Shown piece after piece: positions 37,058 through 46,483 of a stretch of DNA of 64,000 nucleotides; position 1 is the stretch's first letter; the number at the start of each line of letters is the position of its first letter. This DNA is from an uncultured Bacteroidales bacterium (lineage in GTDB: Bacteria > Bacteroidota > Bacteroidia > Bacteroidales > F082). The DNA is taken from NCBI GenBank assembly GCA_900317055.1, contig ONFF01000018.1, positions 1 to 64,000 of the forward strand. Direction: 5' to 3'. The notes beneath the pieces are model-generated. The model was not told the DNA's origin and did not search any database. It saw only the letters and a program-made list of their open reading frames with translations. The translations under genes were made by a program, and so were the position numbers.

Positions 37058-39661
37058 ATGGCAGAAAAAGCAGTCGAAACCCCGTTGATGAAGCAGTATT
37101 ATTCTTTCAAGGCGAAATATCCTGATGCGATGCTATTGTTTCGTGTGGGCGATTTTTATGAAACCTATGGCGAGGATGCGGTGAAATCGTCGAAAATATT
37201 GGGTATCGTGCTCACCAAGCGATCCAATGGTGCTTCTGCCGATGTGGAACTAGCTGGTTTTCCTCACCATGCCCTTGACACATATTTGCCGAAATTGGTG
37301 CGTGCTGGTCTGAAAGTGGCTGTGTGTGAGCAGCTTGAAGACCCCAAGCTGGCCAAGAAATTGGTGAAACGCGGAGTGGTGGAATTGGTCACGCCTGGAG
37401 TCACATACAATGACAATGTGCTTGAACAGAAAGAGAACAATTTCCTTGCTTCGGTGCATCTCGAAAAGGAGGTCTCGGGTGTGTCGTTTTTGGATGTCTC
37501 AACAGGTGAGTTTTTTTTGACCCAAGGCACCAATGAATACATCGACAAGCTGTTGCAGAGCTTCAACCCTTCTGAGGTGTTGGTGCAACGCAACAAACGC
37601 AAGGATTTCATCGATTTGTTCAGTGCGAAGTATTATTTGACTGTTTTCGACGACTGGGTTTTCACTGACGACTATGCAAACGAGATTCTCAACAAGCATT
37701 TCCATACGGTCTCCTTGAAAGGTTTTGGTGTCGATGATTTCCCGAAAGGCATAGTAGCAGCAGGTGCGGCAATTCATTATTTGATTGAAACGCAACATGA
37801 TAAACTCAACCATATTACCTCGCTTTCACGAATTGACCAAGGACAATATGTGTGGTTGGACAAATTCACTATTCGTAATTTGGAGCTGTTGCATACCTCC
37901 AATTTGAACGCCAAAACACTGATTGATGTCATCGATAAGACGGTCTCGCCCATGGGTGGTCGACTGATGCGCCGATGGCTGAGTCTGCCGCTGAAGAATA
38001 AGGAGCAAATCGAGGCTCGATATGAGGTGGTTCGCTATTATGTGGAGCATCGCGAACAAATTCAGAAGTTTCAGGATGCCGTCCGGCAGGTAGGTGATTT
38101 GGAGCGCCTAATCTCTAAGGTTTCGTTGTCGAGAGTCAACCCGAGGGAATTGTTGCAAGTTGGACGTGCTCTCGACCAAATTGAGGTGCTGAAGACAGCC
38201 TGCGAGGAGAGTCAACATCCTGCTTTGCTGCGTTTTGCCGAACAATTCAATCCTTGTGTCTCCATCCGCGAACGCATCAAGAAGGATTTGAATCCTGATG
38301 CCCCTGCTTTGCTTTCTAAAGGCAACTACATCGCAGAGGGAGTCGATCCTGAGTTGGATGACCTTCGCAATCTGTCGCGTTCGGGCAAGGAATACTTGAT
38401 GGGTATACAGCGCCGCGAGATGGAACAGACGGGCATCAGTTCACTAAAAGTAGGCTATAACAATGTGTTCGGCTATTATCTCGAAGTCACCAACTCGCAT
38501 AAAGATAAGGTGCCAGCTGAGTGGATTCGCAAGCAGACTTTGACCAACGCCGAACGATACATTACCGAGGAGCTGAAAGAATACGAACAAAAGATTCTCG
38601 GTGCGGAGGAGAAAATCGCCATCATCGAGCAAAGGGTGTATAATGAGTTGGTCACTGCTGTGACCGAGTTTGTGGAGCCGATACAGGTAGATGCCTCTAT
38701 TGTTGCCCGTATTGACTGCTTGGTGAGTTTCGCCGATATATCGTTGAAAAACAACTATGTGCAACCCGTCATCGACGATTCGTTTGTGTTGGATATCAAG
38801 GAAGGTCGCCATCCCGTCATCGAGCAGATGATGCCTGTGGGCGAGAGCTACATCGCCAACGATGTCTACCTCGACCGCGACAAGCAGCAAATCATCATTA
38901 TCACGGGTCCCAACATGTCGGGTAAATCAGCTCTGTTGCGACAGACGGCTTTGATAGTGCTGATGGCGCAAATGGGATGCTTTGTGCCGGCGGCTTCGGC
39001 ACGCATTGGTTTGGTGGACAAGATTTTCACACGCGTTGGAGCTTCTGACAACATCTCTTCGGGCGAGTCAACCTTTATGGTAGAAATGAACGAGACGGCG
39101 AGTATCTTGAACAATGTGTCGTCGCGGAGCCTCGTGCTGCTTGACGAAATCGGGCGCGGCACCAGCACCTACGACGGCATCAGCATCGCCTGGGCCATCA
39201 CCGAGTTTTTGCATGACCACCCCGTGAGTCGTGCTAAGGTGATGTTTGCCACGCACTACCACGAGCTGAACGAGATGGAGGACTCTTTTGCCCGCATCAA
39301 GAACTACCATGTGTCGGTGAAGGAAGTAGGAAATAAGGTGGTGTTTTTGCGCAAGTTGAAGCGTGGAGGCAGCGCCCACAGTTTCGGTATCCATGTGGCC
39401 GAGATGGCTGGAATGCCCCGAAAGGTCATCGAGCGCGCCACGGCGTTGCTTTCGGTGTTGGAGAAATCGCACACGAGTGAGGATGTGGAGAAGGCTGCAG
39501 CAAAGAAGCAGGATGACGCCATGCAGTTGAGTTTCATCCAGTTGGATGACCCGCTGTTGCTTCAAATCAAGGAGGACATTCTCAATACCAATATCGATAC
39601 TTTGACTCCTGTTGAGGCGTTGATGAAATTGAATGAGATTAAGAAGTTGCTGAATCATTGA
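37058..39661 (+). CDS. mutS: DNA mismatch repair protein MutS
   Basis: 867 residues, full length for MutS1. The mismatch-binding Phe-x-Glu motif is in [16 protein letters not shown] near residue 30. The connector, lever and clamp domains follow. The ATPase has Walker [16 protein letters not shown], the [12 protein letters not shown] segment, Walker [17 protein letters not shown] and [13 protein letters not shown]. The C-terminal dimerisation region is present (ending EIKKLLNH). It recognises mismatches and recruits MutL. Its last 23 bases overlap the 3' end of the convergent CPBP gene. Confidence 0.98.
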   Translation: MAEKAVETPLMKQYYSFKAKYPDAMLLFRVGDFYETYGEDAVKSSKILGIVLTKRSNGASADVELAGFPHHALDTYLPKLVRAGLKVAVCEQLEDPKLAKKLVKRGVVELVTPGVTYNDNVLEQKENNFLASVHLEKEVSGVSFLDVSTGEFFLTQGTNEYIDKLLQSFNPSEVLVQRNKRKDFIDLFSAKYYLTVFDDWVFTDDYANEILNKHFHTVSLKGFGVDDFPKGIVAAGAAIHYLIETQHDKLNHITSLSRIDQGQYVWLDKFTIRNLELLHTSNLNAKTLIDVIDKTVSPMGGRLMRRWLSLPLKNKEQIEARYEVVRYYVEHREQIQKFQDAVRQVGDLERLISKVSLSRVNPRELLQVGRALDQIEVLKTACEESQHPALLRFAEQFNPCVSIRERIKKDLNPDAPALLSKGNYIAEGVDPELDDLRNLSRSGKEYLMGIQRREMEQTGISSLKVGYNNVFGYYLEVTNSHKDKVPAEWIRKQTLTNAERYITEELKEYEQKILGAEEKIAIIEQRVYNELVTAVTEFVEPIQVDASIVARIDCLVSFADISLKNNYVQPVIDDSFVLDIKEGRHPVIEQMMPVGESYIANDVYLDRDKQQIIIITGPNMSGKSALLRQTALIVLMAQMGCFVPAASARIGLVDKIFTRVGASDNISSGESTFMVEMNETASILNNVSSRSLVLLDEIGRGTSTYDGISIAWAITEFLHDHPVSRAKVMFATHYHELNEMEDSFARIKNYHVSVKEVGNKVVFLRKLKRGGSAHSFGIHVAEMAGMPRKVIERATALLSVLEKSHTSEDVEKAAAKKQDDAMQLSFIQLDDPLLLQIKEDILNTNIDTLTPVEALMKLNEIKKLLNH

Positions 39662-40382
39662 TTGACTTTTTCCAAAACCACCAGACCCCGTATGCCAGCA
39701 AAACAAGTCCAACGACAAGGATAATCAGATACAAGGCATTGGTTTGATTGCTCAAATCAATGGCAGTGAGTGAATTGTTGGTGATATGGATGATGAGGCC
39801 CGGAATGATGCTTCCCGTGCGCCAATAGAGCCAGCCGGCGAGGATTCCAAATAGCGTGGCAGTGACAAAATTCGCCCAAAAACCGTGTAACAACCCGAAA
39901 GCAACAGCGGAGATAAGAATGGCTACCCACGGACGGCATCGCGTCTTCAGCAAACCATCAAGAACAAGACCCCGAAAACCAATCTCTTCCACTATGGGGC
40001 CAAAAATACAGGCGTGGAGTGCTCCGGCAATTCCAGAAAAAAGCTGTTGACGACGTTCCAATTCTTTGCCCTGATAAAAAAGGTCAAAACCAAGCAAAGA
40101 AAACACTGAACATACAGCAAAAAAACAGGCTATGGCAATCAAGACAGACATTCCGACCGCAGGCCAGACCATACGCCGATCGATGTATCCAAATGACAAA
40201 TCAACATAGTGTTTGCCAAAATACACAACGGAGATTAGCAAATATCCCAACGCCAACGTCCATTTCATAATTTCCTCGCTCTTATAGATATGCCCTAAAA
40301 AAACGCCGATAATTCCAACCGCAAAATACAAAAAGCTCCAAAGCAGAAACAGCTTTATCGTTTTACCTATTCCATCGTCCAT
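39639..40382 (-). CDS. CPBP-family intramembrane metalloprotease
   Basis: 247 residues with about seven membrane helices. The CPBP (Abi, PF02517) active-site motifs are visible: [14 protein letters not shown] (EExxxR), the [11 protein letters not shown]is motif and the late IIHITNNSL His/Asn motif. Relatives process prenylated proteins or act in bacteriocin self-protection and membrane stress; the substrate here is unknown. The 3' end overlaps mutS by 23 bases on the opposite strand. Confidence 0.88.
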   Translation of the reverse strand: MDDGIGKTIKLFLLWSFLYFAVGIIGVFLGHIYKSEEIMKWTLALGYLLISVVYFGKHYVDLSFGYIDRRMVWPAVGMSVLIAIACFFAVCSVFSLLGFDLFYQGKELERRQQLFSGIAGALHACIFGPIVEEIGFRGLVLDGLLKTRCRPWVAILISAVAFGLLHGFWANFVTATLFGILAGWLYWRTGSIIPGLIIHITNNSLTAIDLSNQTNALYLIILVVGLVLLAYGVWWFWKKSINDSATS

Positions 40383-40461
40383 TTTTCTATTGTTTTAATT
40401 TGCAAAATTATGACTTTTCAGTGAAAACCAAGTATTTGGATTTGAACTGAAACTTCGTTTG

Positions 40462-41040
40462 TTAGGCATCCTTATTGTCTTTCTCCAAATCCTCCAAAAT
40501 CTGCTCCAGCTTCAGTTCAACTTCAGGCGAGACATACACATTTTTAATAAAATAGGCCACCAACAAGATTAAGGCAATCATAGAACACACAAAGAAAACG
40601 GTAAATACTTGTTCTAAATTTGATGGCCAATTTAAGACAAGTACGTATGTTGCCCAAGCCAATATAAGGATAATGGTTAATATCCATAGAAACCTGTTTC
40701 CTATTTTGTAGATTTTCAGAGCTTTGCGGAGCCGTCGTGCGTATTCCGTCACAGGCATAGAGACGGAATTGCCTTGGCGAACCACAAGATATGTGTAAAT
40801 GCTTATTACGAGGAGACCCACGCACCAAAGTAGAAATATCCCAAGTTCAAGTTTCCAATAGAAGAAAGCTGCCCACAGGGTAATTATGACGATTCTGCCA
40901 ATCAGTTTCCGCTGCAATTCGGACAAATGCTTTTTTGTGGCTTCGCCGAGAAGCTTTTCGTCAACGATGTTTTCCTTCTCCAACTTTTCATTCAGCACGG
41001 CCAACTGCGCCTTCATTTCTTCCAATTCGTTGTTTTCCAT
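40462..41040 (-). CDS. Four-helix membrane protein next to an ECF sigma factor
   Basis: 192 residues. A coiled-coil cytosolic N-terminus (ELEEMKAQLAVLNEKLEKEN) is followed by two pairs of membrane helices (about 50-90 and 117-165) and a short acidic C-terminal helix. It starts 11 bases after the ECF sigma gene on the same strand. This position and layout suggest it restrains or senses for that sigma factor, but it lacks the zinc-binding HxxxCxxC motif of classic anti-sigma factors. The family is not otherwise recognised. Confidence 0.75.
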   Translation of the reverse strand: MENNELEEMKAQLAVLNEKLEKENIVDEKLLGEATKKHLSELQRKLIGRIVIITLWAAFFYWKLELGIFLLWCVGLLVISIYTYLVVRQGNSVSMPVTEYARRLRKALKIYKIGNRFLWILTIILILAWATYVLVLNWPSNLEQVFTVFFVCSMIALILLVAYFIKNVYVSPEVELKLEQILEDLEKDNKDA

Positions 41041-41051
41041 GGATTTGCGTT

Positions 41052-41534
41052 TTAATCGTTTGACATTTTCTTCAGTTGTTCCTTGATTCTGACCAATTTG
41101 ACGGAGACATTCTTGGTGGAGATGCCGATGATTTGCCCGATTTCCTCGTAGCTCATGTTTTCAAGCCAAAGCAGGATGATGGCCCTGTCGACCAGCCCAA
41201 GTTTGTTGATGCGGCTGTAGAGCTGCTGGATTTGTCGGGTGTCGTCGTCGGTATCGGTGAAAAGGTTGATGTCCATCGAGAGGGGAACGGTCTCTATAGT
41301 CCGTTTCTTCTTGCGCTCAAAGGTGAGGCAAGTGTTGAGGCTCACGCGCCAAATCCAGGTCTTCACGTCGCATTGCCCCTTAAACGAGTCGAAGCCTCGC
41401 CACAGGTTGATGAGCGTCTCTTGAAACAGGTCGTTCACCTCGTCCTGGTCCTTCGAGAAGAGGTAGCACACGGTGAAGATGGTATTTTTGTGCGACTTCA
41501 CGATGCGGTTGAATTCTGTTTCTTGCTCCTTCAT
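41052..41534 (-). CDS. ECF-type RNA polymerase sigma factor
   Basis: About 160 residues from the ATG at 41534 (MKEQETEFNRIVKSH). Region 2 is clear (DEVNDLFQETLINLWRGFDS, then WIWRVSLNTCLTF). Region 4 carries the DNA-binding HTH (ILLWLENMSYEEIGQIIGIS, then TKNVSVKLVRIKEQLKK). It would direct a small stress regulon. The membrane protein gene following at 11 bases is its likely partner. Confidence 0.93.
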   Translation of the reverse strand: MKEQETEFNRIVKSHKNTIFTVCYLFSKDQDEVNDLFQETLINLWRGFDSFKGQCDVKTWIWRVSLNTCLTFERKKKRTIETVPLSMDINLFTDTDDDTRQIQQLYSRINKLGLVDRAIILLWLENMSYEEIGQIIGISTKNVSVKLVRIKEQLKKMSND

Positions 41535-41609
41535 TGGTCGGAATCGTTTGCTTGTTTGACGCAAAACTGCGGAAAAAACTACAAAGAAAGAAAAATTTTC
41601 TCAAAATTG

Positions 41610-41639
41610 TTTGTGGTATCGAAAAAAGTTGTACTTTTG
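41610..41639 (+). promoter_or_regulatory. Promoter of the tRNA-Gly/tRNA-Leu operon
   Basis: TTTG (41610-41613) and TACTTTTG (41632-41639) are separated by 18 bases, with the first tRNA starting 15 bases beyond. It is divergent from the ECF sigma gene. Confidence 0.75.
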
Positions 41640-41654
41640 CCGCGCAATTCGCAA

Positions 41655-41727
<73 letters not shown>

Positions 41728-41735
41728 CCGCTTTT

Positions 41736-41808
<73 letters not shown>

Positions 41809-41848
41809 CCACGAGGTCCCGATGGAAGTCGGGATTTTTTGTGTAAGT

Positions 41849-41933
41849 GCCTGAGTGGTGGAATTGGTAGACACGAGGGACTTAAAATCCCTTGCCCTTT
41901 AAAGGCGTGCCGGTTCGAGCCCGGCCTCGGGTA
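41849..41933 (+). tRNA. tRNA-Leu (anticodon UAA), integration target
   Basis: 85 bases with a long variable arm. The acceptor GCCTGAG pairs with CTCGGGT (G-U at the end pair), the anticodon stem AGGGA/TCCCT has loop CTTAAAA giving UAA, and the T-arm is GCCGGTTCGAGCCCGGC. Its 3' end from 41906, together with the next base, is repeated exactly at 62080-62108. The gene is therefore intact and served as the attachment site for the downstream island. Confidence 0.96.
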
Positions 41934-41934
41934 C
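41906..41934 (+). repeat. attL-like direct repeat, 3' end of tRNA-Leu
   Basis: A 29-base segment covering the T-arm and acceptor end of tRNA-Leu(UAA) plus one base, perfectly repeated in the same orientation at 62080-62108. This is the classic mark of tyrosine-recombinase integration into a tRNA 3' end. It bounds the kinase island on its left. Confidence 0.88.
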
Positions 41935-41938
41935 GCGA

Positions 41939-41986
41939 AAAAGCCTCTGTAAATGATTGTTAAACAAGTTCATTTATAGAGGCTTT
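41939..41986. terminator. Hairpin after the tRNA-Leu gene
   Basis: A long imperfect inverted repeat (AAAGCCTCT-TAAATGA / TCATTTA-AGAGGCTTT) followed by CATTTTT. It lies on the island side of the attachment site, so it presumably came with the island and now ends the tRNA transcript. Confidence 0.65.
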
Positions 41987-42075
41987 CATTTTTAGCGAAA
42001 CCGAGGGCCAAAACCTTCTACAGTCCTTGGATTATTTGTGGTTCCGTACCTTAATAATCATTGTAAGACCATTTG

Positions 42076-42105
42076 GCTCATTTTATGTGAAGAAAACAAA
42101 TGAGC
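42076..42105 (-). terminator. Hairpin at the end of the kinase operon
   Basis: A perfect 8-bp stem (GCTCATTT / AAATGAGC) 54 bases past the last stop codon of the island's gene run. The flanks are A/T-rich but have no long T-run. Confidence 0.5.
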
Positions 42106-42158
42106 TGAATTAAACATATAACAATATTTCAACAAGTATTGGCTTGAGATCTGTTGAC

Positions 42159-42737
42159 TCATAGATAACTGAATAATGTAAGGCCAATGGCACCGAATAA
42201 GATGATGCAAAACACTATGACGATGCCGTTGATAGCCAAAGAGATAATACTGCATATCTTGCCAGCTCTGAGCATTCCGATACCTTTGTAAAGCTGTTCT
42301 TGCCCAATGATTCTCCTGGTTCCACTAACACCAAGTGCAAGACCAACGATAGCCAAAACAAGGGCTACAATAGTGGAAACAGAAAGCACTAAAGAGGAGA
42401 TACCGCATACCATGGATGCAACACTAAATGGAGCAATTTTTTGGTTGTATGTGCTTCCTCCATAGTTTCCGCTTGACGGGACTGTGCCTACTCTTGATTT
42501 TGTTACCAAATTCCAATTGAGGCGTTCTTTACCTGCAAAGAGGATGGCATCACCATAGTGTACACGGCACGAGCTGTTGTGGATTCTAGACCCATTGACA
42601 AAAGTGCCATTTCTGCTATGATCGACAAGGGTGTAGGATCCATTTTCCTCAATCAGGTCTGCATGATTATTGCTAACCTCAAGATGGGTGCATAGGATGT
42701 CGCTATCCGAAGCTCTGCCAATTCTGAATGTTTTCAT
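42159..42737 (-). CDS. FHA-domain membrane protein
   Basis: About 192 residues from the ATG at 42737 (MKTFRIGRASDSD); an ATG at 42776 is also possible. The N-terminal 80 residues are an FHA phosphothreonine-binding domain: FRIGR, then SNNHADLIEENGSYTLVDHS and NGTFVNGSRI. Two or three membrane helices follow (about 105-192: SLVLSVSTIVALVLAIVGLA; SIISLAINGIVIVFCIILFG), resembling DUF4190. FHA faces the cytoplasm, so it can dock on phosphorylated kinases of the same operon at the membrane. It is the last gene of the run. Confidence 0.88.
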   Translation of the reverse strand: MKTFRIGRASDSDILCTHLEVSNNHADLIEENGSYTLVDHSRNGTFVNGSRIHNSSCRVHYGDAILFAGKERLNWNLVTKSRVGTVPSSGNYGGSTYNQKIAPFSVASMVCGISSLVLSVSTIVALVLAIVGLALGVSGTRRIIGQEQLYKGIGMLRAGKICSIISLAINGIVIVFCIILFGAIGLTLFSYL

Positions 42738-42797
42738 ATTCGAGAAAGATTGATAGTTGAGGGGCCTTGTTTGCATCGCGGTTGTGGTTTGTTGAGA

Positions 42798-44561
42798 TTA
42801 GAGCCAATAATTGACGAAAACCTGAAAACTGTTTATGTGTTGCCTGTAGTTGTAGATACCTTCCTCGCTACTAATAACATCTCCAGCAAATAGGCATCCG
42901 CCAATTCTGTTGGTGCTTTCAAAGTATTTTTGGTTGCCAATGTTGGAAAGGCCTATAGTGAAGGATGAGCCAACCTCAAAACTGCCGAAATCGTATGCTG
43001 CTCCAAGATGCAAACCAAGATTCATTCGTTTGTAAGGTGCGGTTTTTCTACTAGAGTAGGTGAAGCTTGGCGATTGTCCAGTGGTATATTGTTGATGAAT
43101 CTCATATTGGCCTGAGTATAAATTGACTGTACCTGAGTAAAAGCTATTGCCGATGTAGGAGTTCCCGTTGTTGTTACAGGTGTAGTTGGCATAACCGCCT
43201 TCTAGGCTGCATTTGGCAGAAAGCCCAAGACCTATGTCAAAGCCGGCATTGAAACGAACTGATGACACAGAATTGAGGCGAAGCCTATAGCCTGCTAGCA
43301 GCGGTATTTGCAGATAGCTCATCTTGTAGCGCTCGGTACACCCATAGTCCAAGTCATATGTTATACCTGATAAAGTGTATCTCAGCATGCCATTGCTAAA
43401 ATCATTCTTCACGCCCAAATATTGGAAACCTAATCCTGTTTCAATGAATAGGGTTTTAGTTAAGGGCATATCAACGCTAAATGCAATCGAAAATCCTGCA
43501 AGTGTCTTGTAATTTGGCACTTCTAGATAGGACAATGACGGAAGGTCTTGTACTCCATAGTCGATGACGCTGCCCAATCCATTACTTGCTTGTGCACTGA
43601 AGTTAGGCAAGCAGAAGCCAAGACCAGCTTTCATCCTCATGTCCTTGAACATTCGGCTGCCAAACCTATCTGCAAGGGCTGGATTGCCATCTTGAACAAG
43701 GTTGATGTTGATGGAGCTCTTGTTATCTGCTGTGAAAATATCCATTATGCCCTCACGGATGGTGTGGCTTGGATTGGCTGTATACTTAATTTTAATCGAA
43801 TTATTAAGTTTTGTTTCAATGGTTACCCAAGAAGGCTTGTGTCTCACTTCAAAGGATTCAGCGTTGGTAGAAACATTAAAAGTGTAAGAACCGGCATTGC
43901 AATCGAGTGTCACCTCAAAATTGCTCGTTTTGCCATTAACAGCCAACATAGTAGGACGAACCGAAACTATCCATGAGGTTTCTTTGGCTTGTTTGTTATC
44001 TACCCAAACTTTACAAGTGTAAGTGCCAATCAGAGGTGTATTGGCAAACAAGCCTAAGTTGCTGAAAAGCACCTCGTTGTGTCCTGGTTTAAGGTTGATC
44101 TCTTTAGTTTCGGAGTATTTGCCGCTACCTGTTGACGACAATTTATTGCCTTCTGGGTCGGTGATGGTGATGCTGATTTTGCTCTTTTTGTTTGATTTAG
44201 AGCTGTTGTTAACGATTAGTTTTGGTGCAAGTTTGAGCAATTCGTCAGTGTAGTAGTTGGCATTAGTGAGGCCAGATGTCAAGCCCGATAGGTTAGATAG
44301 TGTCACATTCTCCACCGTGATTTTGATGTCCTTGGGTGTGGGGGTAGGGCCACCATCACATTTCTTGATCCAAGCATCCAGGTCGTTGTTTGCGGGTTTG
44401 TCGGGGCAGTCTTTGGCTGCTTCAAAATATTCCTTGGCTTGGCTTTTCTTCCCTTGGTTGAAAAGGCCAATGGCCTTGCTTCTGGTTGATTTGTAGCAGT
44501 CTTGCGCGAATGAGGCCGACCCTATAAGCATTATAATAAGTAAGAATAAAGTCTTTTTCAT
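42798..44561 (-). CDS. Outer-membrane barrel protein with BACON-like domain
   Basis: 587 residues. A signal peptide (about 1-19, ending SASFAQ) is followed by a helical repeat module of about 50 residues (DCYKSTRSKAIGLFNQGKKS; DCPDKPANNDLDAWIKKC), which recurs in the PEGA protein at 50,153-51,883. An extended linker leads to a BACON-like Ig domain (about 215-300: KPSWVTIETKLNNSIKIKYT). From about 300 the aromatic, alternating pattern (LFIETGLGFQYLGV; FNAGFDIGLGLSAKC; MNLGLHLGAAYDFGSFEVG) and a final YWL suggest an eight- to twelve-stranded outer-membrane barrel. It is probably the outer-membrane arm of the system. Function is unknown. Confidence 0.8.
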   Translation of the reverse strand: MKKTLFLLIIMLIGSASFAQDCYKSTRSKAIGLFNQGKKSQAKEYFEAAKDCPDKPANNDLDAWIKKCDGGPTPTPKDIKITVENVTLSNLSGLTSGLTNANYYTDELLKLAPKLIVNNSSKSNKKSKISITITDPEGNKLSSTGSGKYSETKEINLKPGHNEVLFSNLGLFANTPLIGTYTCKVWVDNKQAKETSWIVSVRPTMLAVNGKTSNFEVTLDCNAGSYTFNVSTNAESFEVRHKPSWVTIETKLNNSIKIKYTANPSHTIREGIMDIFTADNKSSININLVQDGNPALADRFGSRMFKDMRMKAGLGFCLPNFSAQASNGLGSVIDYGVQDLPSLSYLEVPNYKTLAGFSIAFSVDMPLTKTLFIETGLGFQYLGVKNDFSNGMLRYTLSGITYDLDYGCTERYKMSYLQIPLLAGYRLRLNSVSSVRFNAGFDIGLGLSAKCSLEGGYANYTCNNNGNSYIGNSFYSGTVNLYSGQYEIHQQYTTGQSPSFTYSSRKTAPYKRMNLGLHLGAAYDFGSFEVGSSFTIGLSNIGNQKYFESTNRIGGCLFAGDVISSEEGIYNYRQHINSFQVFVNYWL

Positions 44562-44582
44562 ATTTGTAGTGATTTTATATTG

Positions 44583-45932
44583 TCAATCATCATTGGCTAA
44601 GGTTTTGGATAAGTCATTTTTTAAGTCGTCATACGCTTTCCGAACTTCAGGTGACTCATAAAGCCTGAGCGAGTATTGGTAGAAGTCTGAGGCTTGGTAA
44701 TACTGTTGGATTCTTTTTTGTGATTCTGCGGCATTGGCCCATTCTTGTGCAGCTTTCCGAAGCTTGACATCGAGACTGTCTTTGATTCTTGAGCCAACGA
44801 CAGAATCAAGGCGGTCTGCATTTCTTTCCTCAAAAAATAGCACTTTTCCGACTTCATCTTTGGCAGCAAAAAGTGCTTCATAGTCTTTGTCACCGCAATT
44901 CTCAACCATCATCATGCAGGTCTTGGCCATTTCTGCATACCTATTATTGACAAGGTCATGTTCCTCCTGCTCTTTTTGCTGTTGTTTTCTATCGACAGAC
45001 TTTTTCTTAACAGCCATACCTCCAAAGATGCCTCCAATAATCAATATTGTTACTAAAATGCCTATAATCAACCATTTGGTTTTGCTTGGCTTTATATTAT
45101 TATCTCCCTTCTTGAAGATTTCTGTTTTACCGTTGAGAGCCGCTTCAGCGTAGTTGACCAACTGTTGAGCCGAAGGGCGGTCCCAACTATTGGGGGCTAG
45201 ACACATTTTGACGACCTTCTTGAGGTTATCTGACCAGTTCCCTTTCAGTTCCGGCACTTGAGCGCCGTTCATCTGCATCGCACCACCTTGTCCGAAAAAA
45301 GGCAGCTCTCCGCTCAGCATCTCATACATCGTCACGCCTAAGGCCCAAATGTCAGTGGCATTAACGGCCTCGGCTTCTTCCGCAAACATTTCAGGGCCCA
45401 TATAAGGGAGAGAACCGCTACGTTCTTGTTTTTGTAGCTGACGTTGAGAATTGCGCCTCAAAGTACTGCGGAACTTGACGCTGATGCCAAAATCAGTAAT
45501 GACGAAATTCCCGTTGGTGTCGATGAGAATGTTGTCGGGCTTGATGTCGTGGTGCACGATTTGTAGGCCATGGAGGTAGCTGAGTCCAGAGGCTACATCA
45601 CGGATCATGCGCCACATTGTTGTTTCGTCGATATTACCAATAAGATTAAGAGCCGAGTCCGGGCAATATGGCATGACTAAATAAGGCCTGTCTTCCAGGG
45701 TGTCAAAATGATGTGCATGGAGTAAATTTGGATGGTTGAGGCCAAAAGCGGTCTTGTATTCCGTCTTGAACTCCTCAATGCCGCGTGTGTCTAATGCGAT
45801 GTAAACTTTGACGGCCACATCAATGTCGAGTTTCAGGTCGTGGGCTAACCAAACCTCACCGAATGAGCCTCGTCCTTTTATCTCCTTGAGAAGATAGCGA
45901 TCGTGAAAAATGGTGTTTGGCTGAAGTTGCAT
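44583..45932 (-). CDS. Membrane Hanks-type Ser/Thr kinase, non-RD (kinase 1)
   Basis: 449 residues. The kinase domain (about 12-265) has the Gly loop GRGSFGEVWLAHD, the VAVKVYIAL lysine, catalytic HHDIKPDNIL (HHD instead of HRD) and DFGIS. The activation loop RSTLRRNSQRQ and YMGPEMF complete the core. A membrane helix (about 287-309) is followed by an extracytoplasmic helical region without a recognised domain, broadly similar to that of kinase 4. It phosphorylates Ser/Thr of unknown targets; FHA proteins next to it are likely readers. It lies 8 bases after the FHA-TM gene at 45,941. Confidence 0.93.
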   Translation of the reverse strand: MQLQPNTIFHDRYLLKEIKGRGSFGEVWLAHDLKLDIDVAVKVYIALDTRGIEEFKTEYKTAFGLNHPNLLHAHHFDTLEDRPYLVMPYCPDSALNLIGNIDETTMWRMIRDVASGLSYLHGLQIVHHDIKPDNILIDTNGNFVITDFGISVKFRSTLRRNSQRQLQKQERSGSLPYMGPEMFAEEAEAVNATDIWALGVTMYEMLSGELPFFGQGGAMQMNGAQVPELKGNWSDNLKKVVKMCLAPNSWDRPSAQQLVNYAEAALNGKTEIFKKGDNNIKPSKTKWLIIGILVTILIIGGIFGGMAVKKKSVDRKQQQKEQEEHDLVNNRYAEMAKTCMMMVENCGDKDYEALFAAKDEVGKVLFFEERNADRLDSVVGSRIKDSLDVKLRKAAQEWANAAESQKRIQQYYQASDFYQYSLRLYESPEVRKAYDDLKNDLSKTLANDD

Positions 45933-45940
45933 ATTGTAGT

Positions 45941-46468
45941 TTATTCTATTTCAAACTGTTTGATTTCGTTGCTGAGGCTGTCAATCATTTTTTGTGAACG
46001 AAACAGACTGTCTTGCCTGAAGCGTAATTCTTCTTGTTGGGCTTTCTGTATGCGATGTTGTTTAATAAATCTGTTTCCAAGGAATATGCCGACAGCGATG
46101 ATGATGACGCTAACGAGGATGAAGGGCAGCCAATTGTGTTTGACCACTACAGCGTCATTCAAATCCTCGATGGAGCCGATGGCGCTGTATAGCTGCATTC
46201 CGTTCGGGTCACGACCTTCGGTAATCACTTTGCGAATGAGACTCAAGTTCAGACGCACCATGCCGATAACGACTATATCGGTGTCTTGCAGCCAAAACTT
46301 TCCTTCCACTTGGTTGTCGTTAAGGTAGGCCGTACAACCAGGTGTAAGTTCAAGGCAGAGCATGTCGCCGTCAACGCTCATGATGCCGTGCCTTTCAGCT
46401 ACATTGGGGTCATCAATGCGGATGTCGCAATCGACCCCCCTTCCAATAGTAATAATTTGGTTGTTCAT
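45941..46468 (-). CDS. FHA-domain protein with one membrane helix and coiled coil
   Basis: 175 residues. The N-terminal FHA domain (about 1-85) begins IITIGRGVDCDIRIDDPNVA with the RH of ERHGIM, but the usual NGT loop is replaced by TAYLNDNQV. A membrane helix (about 113-133) is followed by a coiled coil (about 135-175: QEELRFRQDSLFRSQKMIDS). The coiled coil would face outside and could drive assembly with the kinases. It sits between two kinases with gaps of 8 and 15 bases. Confidence 0.83.
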   Translation of the reverse strand: MNNQIITIGRGVDCDIRIDDPNVAERHGIMSVDGDMLCLELTPGCTAYLNDNQVEGKFWLQDTDIVVIGMVRLNLSLIRKVITEGRDPNGMQLYSAIGSIEDLNDAVVVKHNWLPFILVSVIIIAVGIFLGNRFIKQHRIQKAQQEELRFRQDSLFRSQKMIDSLSNEIKQFEIE

Positions 46469-46483
46469 ACTGACATGTCTTTA